Positions 17,537 through 26,463 of a stretch of DNA of 64,000 nt are shown here, in pieces. Both the position numbers and the translations under genes were made by a program. Below the pieces are notes generated by a model that worked only from the letters and a program-made list of their open reading frames with translations, had not been told where the DNA came from and searched no databases. The first letter of the stretch is position 1. Every line of letters starts with the position of its first letter. Source of the DNA: PLanc-01 sp034678485 (GTDB taxonomy: Bacteria; Planctomycetota; Phycisphaerae; Sedimentisphaerales; Anaerobacaceae); NCBI GenBank assembly GCA_034678485.1, contig JAXDBU010000140.1:1-64000 (forward strand), read 5' to 3'.

Positions 17537-17629
17537 GCCACAGAGAGCACAGAGGACACAGAGAACCGAATGAAGATCAATCAGAATCACCTCCAATCTC
17601 CTCTCTGTGATCTCTGTGCCCTCTGTGGC
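17537..17629. repeat. CACAGAG inverted-repeat pair right of GxxExxY gene
   Basis: A direct array at 17537-17565 and its inverted counterpart at 17599-17629 (ending CCCTCTGTGGC) can pair over most of their length into a long hairpin with a roughly 33-base loop. Confidence 0.7.
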
Positions 17630-17655
17630 AAAAGTCCCTTTGGGTGATTGACAGC

Positions 17656-19656
17656 ATGAAATGCACCGTAGACATTCTCGAAGAGCGAATCTCCGCGGCG
17701 ATGGCGAAGGCGACCGGACAGGCCGGTTGCGCCGCGGTCCTCCGACCGGCGACCGATCCGCGATTCGGCGACTACCAGGCCAACGGCGTGATGGCGCTGG
17801 CCAAACAGATCAAGACCAACCCCCGCAAGCTTGCGGAAGCCGTGGTCGCGCAGCTCGACCTGAGCGACCTGTGCGAGCCGCCGGAGGTGGCGGGACCGGG
17901 CTTCATCAACCTGCGTCTCAAACCCGAGTATGTCGCGACCGAACTGCTTCGCGTCGCGAAAGAAGACGGTGAGCGACTGGGCATCCGAGCGGCAGCCTCG
18001 CCCCAGACCGTAGTCGTCGATTTCTCCAGTCCGAACATCGCGAAGGAAATGCACGTCGGGCACCTCCGCAGCACGATCATCGGCGACTGCCTGTGCCGGC
18101 TGCTGGAGTTCGAGGGACATCGCGTCATCCGCCAGAACCACATCGGCGATTGGGGCACCCAGTTCGGCCGGGTCATTCTCGGCCTGTGGCACATGTGCAT
18201 GGCCGAGAAGCACGGCCAGCCATTCTACTACCGAACCGAACTCGATGGACTTCGGAGTCTCGCGAAGTCCGGCGAGGGCTTGAAGGGACTCTGCCAGCAT
18301 ATCCGCGACCGTCACGAGGAGGACTGGAGCGGCGACCCCACCGGCGAGCAATGCTTCTCGCTCTTCCTGGAAGGACTGAGCGATCGCGACGTCGAAGGCT
18401 TGTGGGAGCAGTTCCTGTGCGTTTACCAGTACATCAATGCCCTGGAGGAAGCCGTCACAGGAATGGGCCTTACGGTCCGCACAATCAATCGGGGCCAGGA
18501 AGAGATCATCCCCTATGAATCGCTGTCCAGGCGGATCACCGTCATGTTGCAGCGTCAAGACCGCCAGGAGCTTGACGCCTGGCAATTCATCCGAAAGCTC
18601 ACTCTGGAACACTGCGGCAGCATCTACGAGACGCTGGGCGTCCAACTGACCGACCGCGACGTTCGCGGCGAGAGCTTCTATAACGACGAGCTTCCGGCGG
18701 TTGTCAGCGACTTGCAGGAGTCCGGATTGGCCGTGACTTCGGACGGCGCGGTCTGCATCTTCCCGCCGGGGTTTCAGACGAAGGAAGGCGAGCCGTTGCC
18801 TTTCATCATCCAGAAGTCCGACGGCGCATTCCTCTACGCGACGACGGACCTGGCAGCGCTGCGGTACCGAATCAACGTGCTGAAAGCCGACCGGATCGTC
18901 TACGTGACCGACGCCCGCCAGATCCAGCACTTCCAGATGCTCTTCAAGGTCGCGGAGATGGCCGGTTGGGACCAGCGCGACGGCAAGAAGGTCGAACTGG
19001 TCCACGTCACCTTCGGCAGCGTCCTCGGTGAGGACGGCAGGCCGCTCAAGACCCGTTCCGGCGAGAACGTCAAGCTCAAAGAACTGCTCGACGAAGCCGT
19101 CGAGCGGGCCAAGACCGTCGTCGAAGAGAAGAACCCGGAGTTGCCGCCGGAGAAGAAACTCAAGATCGCCCAGGCGGTCGGCGTCGGAGCGGTTAAATAC
19201 GCCGACTACTCGAACAGCCGGACCAGCGACTACGTCTTCAGCTTCGACAAGATGCTCGCGATGGAGGGCAATACCGCCCCCTATATGCAATACGCCTACG
19301 CCCGGGTTCGGTCCATTGAGCGAAAGGCCCAGACCAAGGGCGTGGACGTCGCCCGCGAACTGGCGAGCGCCACGACTCTCAACTTGAGCGAGCCGAGCGA
19401 GCTGGACCTCGCCAAGCACCTCGTTCGGTATGCGGAGGCGGTCGAGTCGGCCATCACCGACTACCGGCCGAACTACCTGACCGCCTACCTCTACGAGCTG
19501 GCCCAGCGATTCAGCACGTTCTACACGAACTGCCCGGTCCTCGATGCCCCGCCGGCGAGCCGGCCCACACGACTGCTCCTGTGCGACCAGACGGCCCGAA
19601 CGATCAGGCACGGCCTGAGTCAACTGCTCGGCATCGCGGTTGTCGAACAGATGTAA
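17656..19656 (+). CDS. argS: Arginyl-tRNA synthetase
   Basis: A 666-residue class I synthetase charging tRNA-Arg. The N-terminal Add-1 domain is followed by SSPNIAKEMHVGHLRST (HVGH as the HIGH signature) near residue 130, the VTFGSVLGEDGRPLKTRSG segment that replaces KMSKS, and the helical anticodon domain with EGNTAPYMQYAYARVRSI. The ATG at 17656 is chosen; a GTG at 17644 is in frame, and neither has a strong ribosome site. yjbQ starts 11 bases after the stop. Confidence 0.96.
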   Translation: MKCTVDILEERISAAMAKATGQAGCAAVLRPATDPRFGDYQANGVMALAKQIKTNPRKLAEAVVAQLDLSDLCEPPEVAGPGFINLRLKPEYVATELLRVAKEDGERLGIRAAASPQTVVVDFSSPNIAKEMHVGHLRSTIIGDCLCRLLEFEGHRVIRQNHIGDWGTQFGRVILGLWHMCMAEKHGQPFYYRTELDGLRSLAKSGEGLKGLCQHIRDRHEEDWSGDPTGEQCFSLFLEGLSDRDVEGLWEQFLCVYQYINALEEAVTGMGLTVRTINRGQEEIIPYESLSRRITVMLQRQDRQELDAWQFIRKLTLEHCGSIYETLGVQLTDRDVRGESFYNDELPAVVSDLQESGLAVTSDGAVCIFPPGFQTKEGEPLPFIIQKSDGAFLYATTDLAALRYRINVLKADRIVYVTDARQIQHFQMLFKVAEMAGWDQRDGKKVELVHVTFGSVLGEDGRPLKTRSGENVKLKELLDEAVERAKTVVEEKNPELPPEKKLKIAQAVGVGAVKYADYSNSRTSDYVFSFDKMLAMEGNTAPYMQYAYARVRSIERKAQTKGVDVARELASATTLNLSEPSELDLAKHLVRYAEAVESAITDYRPNYLTAYLYELAQRFSTFYTNCPVLDAPPASRPTRLLLCDQTARTIRHGLSQLLGIAVVEQM

Positions 19657-19667
19657 AGGAAGCGACC

Positions 19668-20078
19668 ATGAAGATCGTCCAGAAGGAATTCGGCGTCAGC
19701 ACCCGGAGCCGCACGGAAATGGTCGATGTCACGAGCCGGGTCCAGGCGGCCGTCCGGGACGCAGGCGTCCGCAACGGCGACGTGATCGTCTTCTGTCCCC
19801 ACACCACCGCGGCCATCACGATCAACGAGAACGCCGATCCCGCCGTGGTCCACGACCTGCTCCTGCTCTTCGACGAGGTCTTCCCCCGGTCGCATCCGGG
19901 CTACCGTCACGACGAGGGCAACTCGGACGCCCACTGCAAGAGTTCGCTGGTCGGGTGCAGCGAACAGGTCCTCATCAAGGATGGGACCCTGACCCTGGGG
20001 ACATGGCAGGGAATCTACTTCTGCGAGTTCGACGGCCCGCGCAGCCGAACGGTGATCGTCCAAGTTCGCGGCGAGTGA
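19668..20078 (+). CDS. YjbQ-family protein (UPF0047)
   Basis: A 136-residue YjbQ homologue with the conserved FCPHTTAAITINENADP segment, the HDEGNSDAHCKSSLVG block carrying the metal-binding His residues, and GTWQGIYFCEFDGPRSR. Family members show weak thiamine-phosphate synthase activity and their main role is unsettled. The ATG at 19668 has AAGGA upstream. It is co-directional with argS at 11 bases and probably shares its transcript. Confidence 0.9.
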   Translation: MKIVQKEFGVSTRSRTEMVDVTSRVQAAVRDAGVRNGDVIVFCPHTTAAITINENADPAVVHDLLLLFDEVFPRSHPGYRHDEGNSDAHCKSSLVGCSEQVLIKDGTLTLGTWQGIYFCEFDGPRSRTVIVQVRGE

Positions 20079-20233
20079 GCCGCGCCGGCGGTCATGTCAC
20101 GACCCAGGCCGGGGACATCGGGCGGAGGTCTCCGCCTCCTGTGCGAGCACTCCGCCGTCCGGTCTCGCTGTGTTTCCACTCCCTGTCCGCTGTGCCTCTG
20201 GGGCAAATCCGCTCGCAGCGTTCGGAGCAGCGC

Positions 20234-20441
20234 AAAAAAAATGGCGAGGTGGTGGGACCGGCTGGGGGGGAGACCGGTGAACCACGCTGCCTCGCCGAGG
20301 TTTATTATGCCGCTTGAAGCAACAGGGAAAACCAATACCGGAATTCAAAAGAGCAATGTGCCGATTCGTCGCCGCCTGCCCAACAACATGAAAGAGAACA
20401 TCCGTCAGGGTGAATCTCCCACCCCATTCCACTCCATTGGT
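20234..20441 (-). ncRNA. Candidate small RNA, about 208 nt
   Basis: On the minus strand a strong promoter (TTGCAA-N17-TATAAT) is followed about 200 bases later by an intrinsic terminator: GGCGAGG (complement of 20290-20296) and CCTCGCC (20243-20249) enclose a further CCGG hairpin, then eight T. No convincing protein lies between. GGTGGGA near the 5' end is complementary to TCCCACC just before the terminator stem, so the ends could pair. It matches no RNA family I recognise; 6S RNA is possible by size only. The rest of 20079-20820 holds no gene. Confidence 0.5.
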
Positions 20442-20447
20442 ATCGCA

Positions 20448-20476
20448 ATTATACCCCCAGGATGCTGAGATTGCAA
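20448..20476 (-). promoter_or_regulatory. Promoter of candidate small RNA
   Basis: Minus-strand TTGCAA (20471-20476), 17-base spacer, TATAAT (20448-20453). Confidence 0.65.
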
Positions 20477-20820
20477 GACAAAAACGGGCTTCCGACCGCT
20501 TTTTTTTGACATTGGCCCCGATCGCGGCGGCTCGATAAGTCCATTCAGAACAAGCCTTTGCGACAGGCGCGGTCGCGGAGCCCTATCAAGTGACATTTTT
20601 CTGCCAAGCCGATGAGGACGCCGGGACGGCATTCTGTGCCGTCCGCCGGGCCAATCCGGCGCCTCGGAGCCTCGCGGACGAGAGACGCGGTACCGGCATT
20701 TGACAGGTCGAGAGCAATAATCCCTTGTGTGAAATGGCAAAGTCCCATAGACTAACGACGCCGACTGAGCGTCTGATCACAAGACGGATTGATGCACTGC
20801 ACTCGCTCACAGCCTTGGAC

Positions 20821-21543
20821 ATGACGAAGATAGCAGAGAGAATCGAACGCGTCGAAGGGACCATCGCGGAGACCTGCGCCCGGGCGGGACGGGAACGGCA
20901 GGACATCTGCCTGGTCGTCGTAACGAAATCGGCCGAGATCGAACAGATCGAGGAGGTGATCCGCCTCGGCCACAATCACCTCGGCGAGAACCGCGTACAG
21001 CAGTTGAAGAAAGTCGCCGCCCAGGTGGCTGACTTCGTACAGCAGTCGGCCGACGACCCGGCCGTCCCCAAGGAGATTCACTGGCACCTGATCGGCCACC
21101 TCCAGCGAAACAAGGTGCGCCCGATCCTGCCGACAGCCTCGCTCATCCATTCCGTGGATACGCTGCGCCTGGCGGAGGAGATCAACACCTCCGCGGCCAG
21201 GCTGGGCCTGTGCCCGCGCGTGCTGCTGCAGGTGAATACATCGAACGAGCCGCAGAAGTACGGCGTGCCGGTTGGGGCAGCCACCCATTTGGCCGAACAG
21301 ATCGAGACGTTGCCGCACCTGAAGCTGATCGGACTGATGACGATGGCCCCGCTGACCCGCAACAAAGACGTCATTCGCGCGTGTTTCCAGCGAGCTCGCG
21401 ACCTGCACTGCGAGATGCGGGGCGAGAAGATCGTCGCCAATCAGTTCACCGAGCTGAGCATGGGCATGAGCTCGGACTACGAGATCGCCATCGAGGAAGG
21501 GGCGACCATCCTCCGCATCGGCTCGGCTATCTTCGCCGGGTGA
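20821..21543 (+). CDS. PLP homeostasis protein, YggS family
   Basis: A 240-residue single-domain TIM-barrel protein that binds pyridoxal phosphate. The Lys of VVVTKSAE is the PLP lysine; HLGENRVQQ, HWHLIGHLQRNK, VNTSNEPQKYGV and ELSMGMSSDYEIAIEEGATILRIGSAIF are the family blocks. It buffers PLP and balances amino and keto acids. The ATG at 20821 starts the conserved N-terminal helix; an in-frame GTG at 20725 adds 32 residues that are not family-like. It is often next to cell-division genes, but not here. Confidence 0.93.
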   Translation: MTKIAERIERVEGTIAETCARAGRERQDICLVVVTKSAEIEQIEEVIRLGHNHLGENRVQQLKKVAAQVADFVQQSADDPAVPKEIHWHLIGHLQRNKVRPILPTASLIHSVDTLRLAEEINTSAARLGLCPRVLLQVNTSNEPQKYGVPVGAATHLAEQIETLPHLKLIGLMTMAPLTRNKDVIRACFQRARDLHCEMRGEKIVANQFTELSMGMSSDYEIAIEEGATILRIGSAIFAG

Positions 21544-21705
21544 GGTCCGCCCCAGAGCCGGCCGGACGCCCATTTTGCGCAAGTCCGCTCCTATTCGAAC
21601 AAATCCCCAAAGTGACGCGCGGATTGAGACGACATTATAGACGCCAAACCGCGTGCAGGGACGTGCGCCGCACCTCCCGACGCGAGAGAAGAAAAGGCGA
21701 TCATT

Positions 21706-22983
21706 ATGGGGCACACGAGGACCGCAAAGAACATGACCACACCGACAGGTTTCATTGACGTGGTCTATCTGTCCGATAAGCCACGGATGTCGGCGGAGAT
21801 CCGCCGACTGTTTCGCCAGAAGAAGCTGACGTACCACCTGCTGCCACTCGAACGATATGGCGAGATTCGGTCCCGGACGGACCGGATCGGGACCGTCCTC
21901 GTCGATGCCGAGGGGATCGACATCAGCGAGGACCAACGTCTCGGTCGAATCCTCGAAGCCCTCGAACGGGACAACATCGGAATCGTCCTGCTGACCCAGC
22001 GGATCAAACGTCCTGTCCGGAGCTTCTCCCTCGTCTCTTCCGAGACCAGCTTCTCGATGGCCAGCAGTGTCGATTCCATCTCCATGGACGATCTCTGGGC
22101 GAGCATCAATGTCAACCTGGCCCAACGCAAACACCAGCACTCCGGGATCACGACCAAGGCCCCCGGCCCGACCAGCCTGTCCGAACGGCTCTGGGACAAG
22201 AAACCCGCGGACCCGGCCGAGACACACGGGTCTTTCGTGGACAGCGTGAAGGAGCAGCTCCGCCTGGCGGGCCTGCTCCAGCGGGACTTCCTGCCCGCCC
22301 AATTGCCCAACAGCGACGACCTCCAGTGGGCGGTCACCTTCCTGCCGGCCGAGTGGGTGTCGGGCGACATCTACGACGTCGCCCGGATCGACGAGCAGCA
22401 CATCGGCTTCTACGTCGCCGACGCAGTCGGGCACTCCATGCCCGCCGCCCTGCTGACCATGTTCATCAAGCAGGCGCTGGTCATGCGTCAGACCACCGAG
22501 AAGAACTATCGCATCTTCTCCCCCGCCGAGGTGATCAAGAATCTGAACCAGAAGATGGCCGGTCAGAAGCTCTCCGGCTATCAGTTCGCCACCTGCTGTT
22601 ACTGCCTGCTCAACGTCAAGACACGACAGCTCACCTTCGCCCGCGCGGGCCATCCCTATCCGATCCTGCTGCGAAAGGGCGAGCCGCCACGACAGCTCGA
22701 AGCTCGCGGGTCGCTCCTGGGCATCTTCGAGAGCGCCGAGTTCGTCCAGGAGAGCGTCCAGTTGCAGGCCGGCGACAGGCTGCTGCTGTATTCCGACGGC
22801 GCCGAACTGCTCGTCGGGCGTCTGCACGACAAGGCAGGCTTCCAGTTCGCCGAGGAATTCCTGGCGATGACGGACTGCCCGATCTCCGAGATCGTGGACC
22901 GCCTGACGGAGCAGGCCCGCAGCCGGGACATCGACCCGGCGGAAGTGGACGACCTGACCCTCGTCGGTCTCGAAATCCAATGA
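21706..22983 (+). CDS. PP2C-like (SpoIIE/RsbU) serine phosphatase
   Basis: A 425-residue protein. Residues 15-150 look like a degenerate receiver or regulatory domain with a central LVDAEGIDI strand. From about residue 180 a SpoIIE-type PP2C domain follows, with VSGDIYDV, FYVADAVGHSMPAALLTMF, LLLYSDGAELLVG and the final EVDDLTLVGL, which hold the metal-binding Asp residues. Such enzymes dephosphorylate anti-sigma antagonists in partner-switching pathways. No anti-sigma kinase or STAS partner is next to it in this window. The start is ATG at 21706, with a second ATG nine codons later. Confidence 0.87.
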   Translation: MGHTRTAKNMTTPTGFIDVVYLSDKPRMSAEIRRLFRQKKLTYHLLPLERYGEIRSRTDRIGTVLVDAEGIDISEDQRLGRILEALERDNIGIVLLTQRIKRPVRSFSLVSSETSFSMASSVDSISMDDLWASINVNLAQRKHQHSGITTKAPGPTSLSERLWDKKPADPAETHGSFVDSVKEQLRLAGLLQRDFLPAQLPNSDDLQWAVTFLPAEWVSGDIYDVARIDEQHIGFYVADAVGHSMPAALLTMFIKQALVMRQTTEKNYRIFSPAEVIKNLNQKMAGQKLSGYQFATCCYCLLNVKTRQLTFARAGHPYPILLRKGEPPRQLEARGSLLGIFESAEFVQESVQLQAGDRLLLYSDGAELLVGRLHDKAGFQFAEEFLAMTDCPISEIVDRLTEQARSRDIDPAEVDDLTLVGLEIQ

Positions 22984-23055
22984 CCGGAACTCCGCAGGCG
23001 CGTCTTCAGGCCGCACGACGCGCCAATCGGCACTCCTTTCAGCTTCGTACTGCAC

Positions 23056-24192
23056 TCAGAACGCCCCCCATTCCCCGTGGATCTTCGCCCCCGATCGGAG
23101 CCTGCCCTCGACCTGATCGGGGGTCGAGGGCAGGCTCTTCGCGGAATGACACGCCCGGCTGGAGACTCCTCCCAAGATTGGGTTCGTTTCGCACGATGGA
23201 TCGTGAAGCGTGAAGGGTGAAGCGTCTCGGCTGGAGGCCGCGTCGCTCGTCGCTCGTCTCTCGTCGTTCGCAGCGGCGCCGCAAGTCATCTTCGTAGCAC
23301 GGGCATCTTGCCCGTGAGGGGGTTCCCCAAACGCGCTCTCTTCGCGTTGGGGGGCCCCAGTAGCATGGGCGTCCCGCCCATGATTTCCGTCCGCCGCATT
23401 CGCCGCGACGCCGCAAGGCGGTATGTTCTCTTCGTTCGTAGTGACGCCGTGAGGCGTTATCCTCTCTTGGAGTCTGAAGTGTGAGGTTTGAAGTGTGAAG
23501 TCAGAGTCGTTGCCCGCAACCCTACGCGTCGCGTCGGACGCTCTCTCCGGCACAGGTCTTGCGCCAAACGAACCCAATTTCGCCCCTGCTGCGGCCTCCT
23601 GACCCGCCGGAAGGCTGCCTTCCAAACGGGAAGCCTCCCCCGACCGGGCCACCGTGCGCACCTCCCGCTCCCTCCGCAGTTGGGCCATCGTCCGGTACAG
23701 GCTGCTCTCGATCCGCCGTTCATACATCAGCAGGCGGTCCAGGACCCGCGCCCCGCCGAAGTCCTCCACGACCACCTTGCCCAAAGCGGCATCCTCGTCG
23801 AGTAGGCCGGCAACGCTCCGATCCCACTCGCTGCCCTTGATCTGCTTCCACTCCTCGTGTCGGGCCTCCAGCAGCGGTTCCGGCTCCCCATCGTCCAGCG
23901 CCGCAAACGCCGCGTTCTGGAGCCGCTCGGCGCGTCGCAGCCGCCAGGAGAGCCCGACGACCCGCGCCGCGAGCATCGCCTCCACCGCTCCGGCCGGTGC
24001 CAGCTCCCGGAGCATCCCTTCCCGGTAGACTTCAAATTCCGCCGGGTCTTCCCCCTGGATGACCGCGTCCCGCGCCAGCAGCCCATGCTTGAGAGCATTC
24101 TGTGATACCCTCTCCTTGCCTTCCGCCGTACGCGGCCCCGTGGACTTCTGGGCATTCAACTGATTCGCCTGGATCTGTGCAACCGTCGCCAT
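23056..24192 (-). CDS. Uncharacterised 'STGPRTAEGK' family protein with repeat-derived tail
   Basis: A 378-residue protein. Residues 1-195 are a lineage-specific family with QLNAQKSTGPRTAEGKERVSQ, NALKHGLLARDAVI and a helical, Arg/Glu-rich body; I know no function for it. The last 180 residues are low complexity and encoded by dispersed repeats: HGRDAHAT and HGQDARAT come from palindromes at 23364-23382 and 23298-23316, and SCETNPI from another common repeat. The ATG at 24192 follows GGAGGG. The tail may be a product of repeat insertion into the gene rather than a domain. Confidence 0.65.
   Translation of the reverse strand: MATVAQIQANQLNAQKSTGPRTAEGKERVSQNALKHGLLARDAVIQGEDPAEFEVYREGMLRELAPAGAVEAMLAARVVGLSWRLRRAERLQNAAFAALDDGEPEPLLEARHEEWKQIKGSEWDRSVAGLLDEDAALGKVVVEDFGGARVLDRLLMYERRIESSLYRTMAQLRREREVRTVARSGEASRLEGSLPAGQEAAAGAKLGSFGARPVPERASDATRRVAGNDSDFTLQTSHFRLQERITPHGVTTNEENIPPCGVAANAADGNHGRDAHATGAPQREESAFGEPPHGQDARATKMTCGAAANDERRATSDAASSRDASPFTLHDPSCETNPILGGVSSRACHSAKSLPSTPDQVEGRLRSGAKIHGEWGAF
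23298..23316. repeat. REP-like palindrome, CACGGGCA type
   Basis: CACGGGCA-TCT-TGCCCGTG, a perfect 8-bp stem with a 3-base loop, preceded by GTAG. Its minus-strand reading in frame gives HGQDARAT. Confidence 0.75.
23364..23382. repeat. REP-like palindrome, CATGGGCG type
   Basis: CATGGGCG-TCC-CGCCCATG, a perfect 8-bp stem preceded by GTAG, clearly related to the unit at 23298. In frame it gives HGRDAHAT. Confidence 0.75.
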
Positions 24193-24390
24193 ACTGAGCC
24201 CTCCAAATCTATGACTTACGATCTGCGTCTTGCGTTCTGCGATCTGTCGCCCCCAACGGGGCGATATGTATGGGTATTATACCATAGTCCTCGGCCAATT
24301 TCAACAACAATACAACAAACCACACGAATATTTTCCGTCTCCTAAAGCCTGTTCCCGCCGGGACTAACAAAACACCCCGAAAGAATCTTC

Positions 24391-24626
24391 ACCACAGAGG
24401 CACGGAGGTCACGGAGAAGGCTGTTGGTAGTGTGTCCGTAAGAGCCTGCCCTGAGCTTGTCGAGGGGGCATATCTTCGGGTCACGGGGCACGAGCCACGG
24501 ATCACGGCTCAGGAACCGCTGATGAACGCTGATGCACGGCGACGCCGACCGTGTCATTCCCGCGAAGGCCGGAATCCAGATTCTTCTAACCACAGAGGAC
24601 ACCGAGGGCCACAGAGGCAGCGAGGG
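24391..24626 (+). repeat. Dispersed-repeat cluster with dRS3-like palindrome
   Basis: This stretch holds degenerate CACAGAG/CACGGAG arrays at 24391-24418 and 24588-24626, a CCTGCCCTGAGCTTGTCGAG element at about 24447-24466, and a palindromic ATTCCCGCGAAGGCCGGAAT at 24556-24575 resembling dRS3-type repeats. No real gene is seen between 24193 and 24905. Confidence 0.6.
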
Positions 24627-24905
24627 TATGTGGAATTCGGCGACAGCGGCAGCGTGGGCTCCGTCCACCATCTTCCTTCTTCCCCCGTGGCGAGGGCGCG
24701 AGCGCCCTTGTGTCACGAGGCCGTCCCCCGCCTTCGCGGGGGCAGGCGTTGGCCTCGCTGGCCCACCGGTGCGTTTCTCGCTCTGCGGATGCCGGCGGGG
24801 AGGGGGTTGTTCGGAGTACCGCCTTCAGGCGGCATACTCAGTCCGGTCTTTACCTTCTGTATGGCTTCGTGTACACTATCTGCATGAGTTGGTCACGGTT
24901 ATGAC

Positions 24906-25157
24906 ATGGTGAAGAAGAAATCCAACGACGAACGAAGTGAGGATCTCCGCCCGGAGTATGATCTCGGCAAGCTCCTGCGAACTGACGTGCAGGGCAAGTA
25001 CGCTGCGAGGTTCCGCGAGGGAACGAATCTCGTTCTCCTGGCTCCGGATGTGGCCGACGCGTTTCCGACCGCAGAGTCTGTCAATGAGGCCCTTCGTCTG
25101 GTCCTTCAACTGACCGATCTCCGCTCCAAGAAACGAAAGCCCTCCCGCCAACGCTGA
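24906..25157 (+). CDS. Small hypothetical protein, possible antitoxin
   Basis: An 83-residue soluble protein with the pattern DLRPEYDLGKLLRTDVQGKYAARF, REGTNLVLLAPDVADAFPTAESVNEALRLVLQL. Similar short proteins (RPEYD...GKY...GTN.V.L.PDV...FP....VN.ALR) are common and often lie next to a small toxin-like gene, so an antitoxin role is possible; no partner gene is visible here. The ATG at 24906 has no clear ribosome site. Nothing is seen in the 240 bases that follow. Confidence 0.6.
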   Translation: MVKKKSNDERSEDLRPEYDLGKLLRTDVQGKYAARFREGTNLVLLAPDVADAFPTAESVNEALRLVLQLTDLRSKKRKPSRQR

Positions 25158-25398
25158 GACTCGCCAGAACGGCCAAGATACCGGGGATAGTCATCCTCTC
25201 GTCTCCGGAAAATGGTAGTTGACCCCAGTATCCCACCAGTATCCCATTATGACCGCTATTCCCATACTTGCGATGTGCCATCTGCGTCCCCTCATCAGTA
25301 CTGCCCCGATCAAGCAAGTTCCTGAACCATGTGTCAAATGCCTGACCACCGATCGACATCGGGGTCAGCGCGTTCGTCGCGTAGGTGATCGTTCTCTC

Positions 25399-26463
25399 CT
25401 ACTTCCAGCGAAGCTGCTTCAATTCCTCCTCTGTGCGGATGAACTTCACCGTGCCATCATTCAACAGAACGCAGCCGCCTTTCGGGTCGTGGTTGTCGAA
25501 GGTGAACAACTCCGGCCCGCCGTGCTGATTCCAGCCCGGCTTGGATTCGAAGAGAAGGATCATGTCTTTGGGTGAGTCCTCTCGGCAGTTGGGGTTCATC
25601 GCGTAGTCGGAGATCCAGGTGTCTACAGGCTGACTTGACGTACTGGCCTTGCGCACTCGCTGATAATCATACACGTCAGGGCACACATGTATACCTGGGC
25701 AGGTGAACACCCCGGCTATATAGGTGTCGGGGTACATGCGTACTATTTTGTCGCTGCCTATCTCCGCGTTGGTATAGTTGTTGCGAGCATTTTCCACAAT
25801 CGTATCACACCAGTGATTCGGATCCAACTGCGGACGAACAGCCTGTCCGCTTTCCCAGAGCCCCTGATAGATCAGGTAACATAGATGTCTCCCACACTGC
25901 CACCTTCTTCGCAGAGGTTCGAGTCCCGGGGGATCAAGGCTTGCTAAGCTCAGACCATACTCTGCATCGCACGAGAAGAGACGCCAGCCGCTGCGTATTT
26001 CCGACCTACCATATATAGAGAGAGGTACCCTGCCGCCCCAGGGCCGATGGCCGACGATCTTGGTCGGAGGGTCCATAGCAATCATCAACAACGACCACCG
26101 CCAGCCCAGGTACGTGTACGTGTCCTGGCTGACCTGTTGCGCAAAAGCCTTGACTTGTTTTTGACCCGTCACCGTCCACGTGTCGTAGGATTGTATATAG
26201 TCCCTCTCCTCCTCGTTGAAGACCCCCTTCTGCATGGATGTGCTTGGAGAGAAGTAATGAAGGGCTCCCCCGGCATATCGAACTTCAATACGCGTACAAC
26301 TGCCGAGGTCAGGAGGCATAGGATAGCACGCGAGGTGCCGCACGATGACCAGTGCAGACAGCACCACCACCACGACAACAACAACAGCAAGTCTTCTTTG
26401 GACGAGAGATACGAAGTGTGGGGCGCTATCTCCCGATTGCTGTTCGTCGCGCGTCACTGACAT
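25399..26463 (-). CDS. Membrane-anchored protein with prepilin-type C-terminal motif
   Basis: A 354-residue protein from the ATG at 26463. A cytoplasmic tail of about 22 residues precedes a membrane helix with eight consecutive Val, then an extracytoplasmic domain with several Cys. The end, FDNHDPKGGCVLLNDGTVKFI, matches the H-x9-DG signature of planctomycete prepilin-like proteins, but the FTLIE prepilin signal is absent. It may be an N-anchored relative of that group. The frame is open to 26547, so the start is uncertain. The AT-richer 26464-26786 holds no gene. Confidence 0.6.
   Translation of the reverse strand: MSVTRDEQQSGDSAPHFVSLVQRRLAVVVVVVVVLSALVIVRHLACYPMPPDLGSCTRIEVRYAGGALHYFSPSTSMQKGVFNEEERDYIQSYDTWTVTGQKQVKAFAQQVSQDTYTYLGWRWSLLMIAMDPPTKIVGHRPWGGRVPLSIYGRSEIRSGWRLFSCDAEYGLSLASLDPPGLEPLRRRWQCGRHLCYLIYQGLWESGQAVRPQLDPNHWCDTIVENARNNYTNAEIGSDKIVRMYPDTYIAGVFTCPGIHVCPDVYDYQRVRKASTSSQPVDTWISDYAMNPNCREDSPKDMILLFESKPGWNQHGGPELFTFDNHDPKGGCVLLNDGTVKFIRTEEELKQLRWK

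Noticed and set aside
17093..17629. CRISPR-like array from the regularly spaced CACAGAG units
   Set aside because: Units are 8-10 bases apart with no unique spacers of constant length, and no cas gene is present.
20097..20432. 111-residue minus-strand open frame
   Set aside because: Low-complexity translation, no ribosome site, and it overlaps the hairpins of the candidate small RNA.
20699..20721. TTGACA upstream of yggS as a promoter
   Set aside because: The only -10-like hexamer (AATAAT) is 11 bases away; nothing suitable lies at 16-18 bases.
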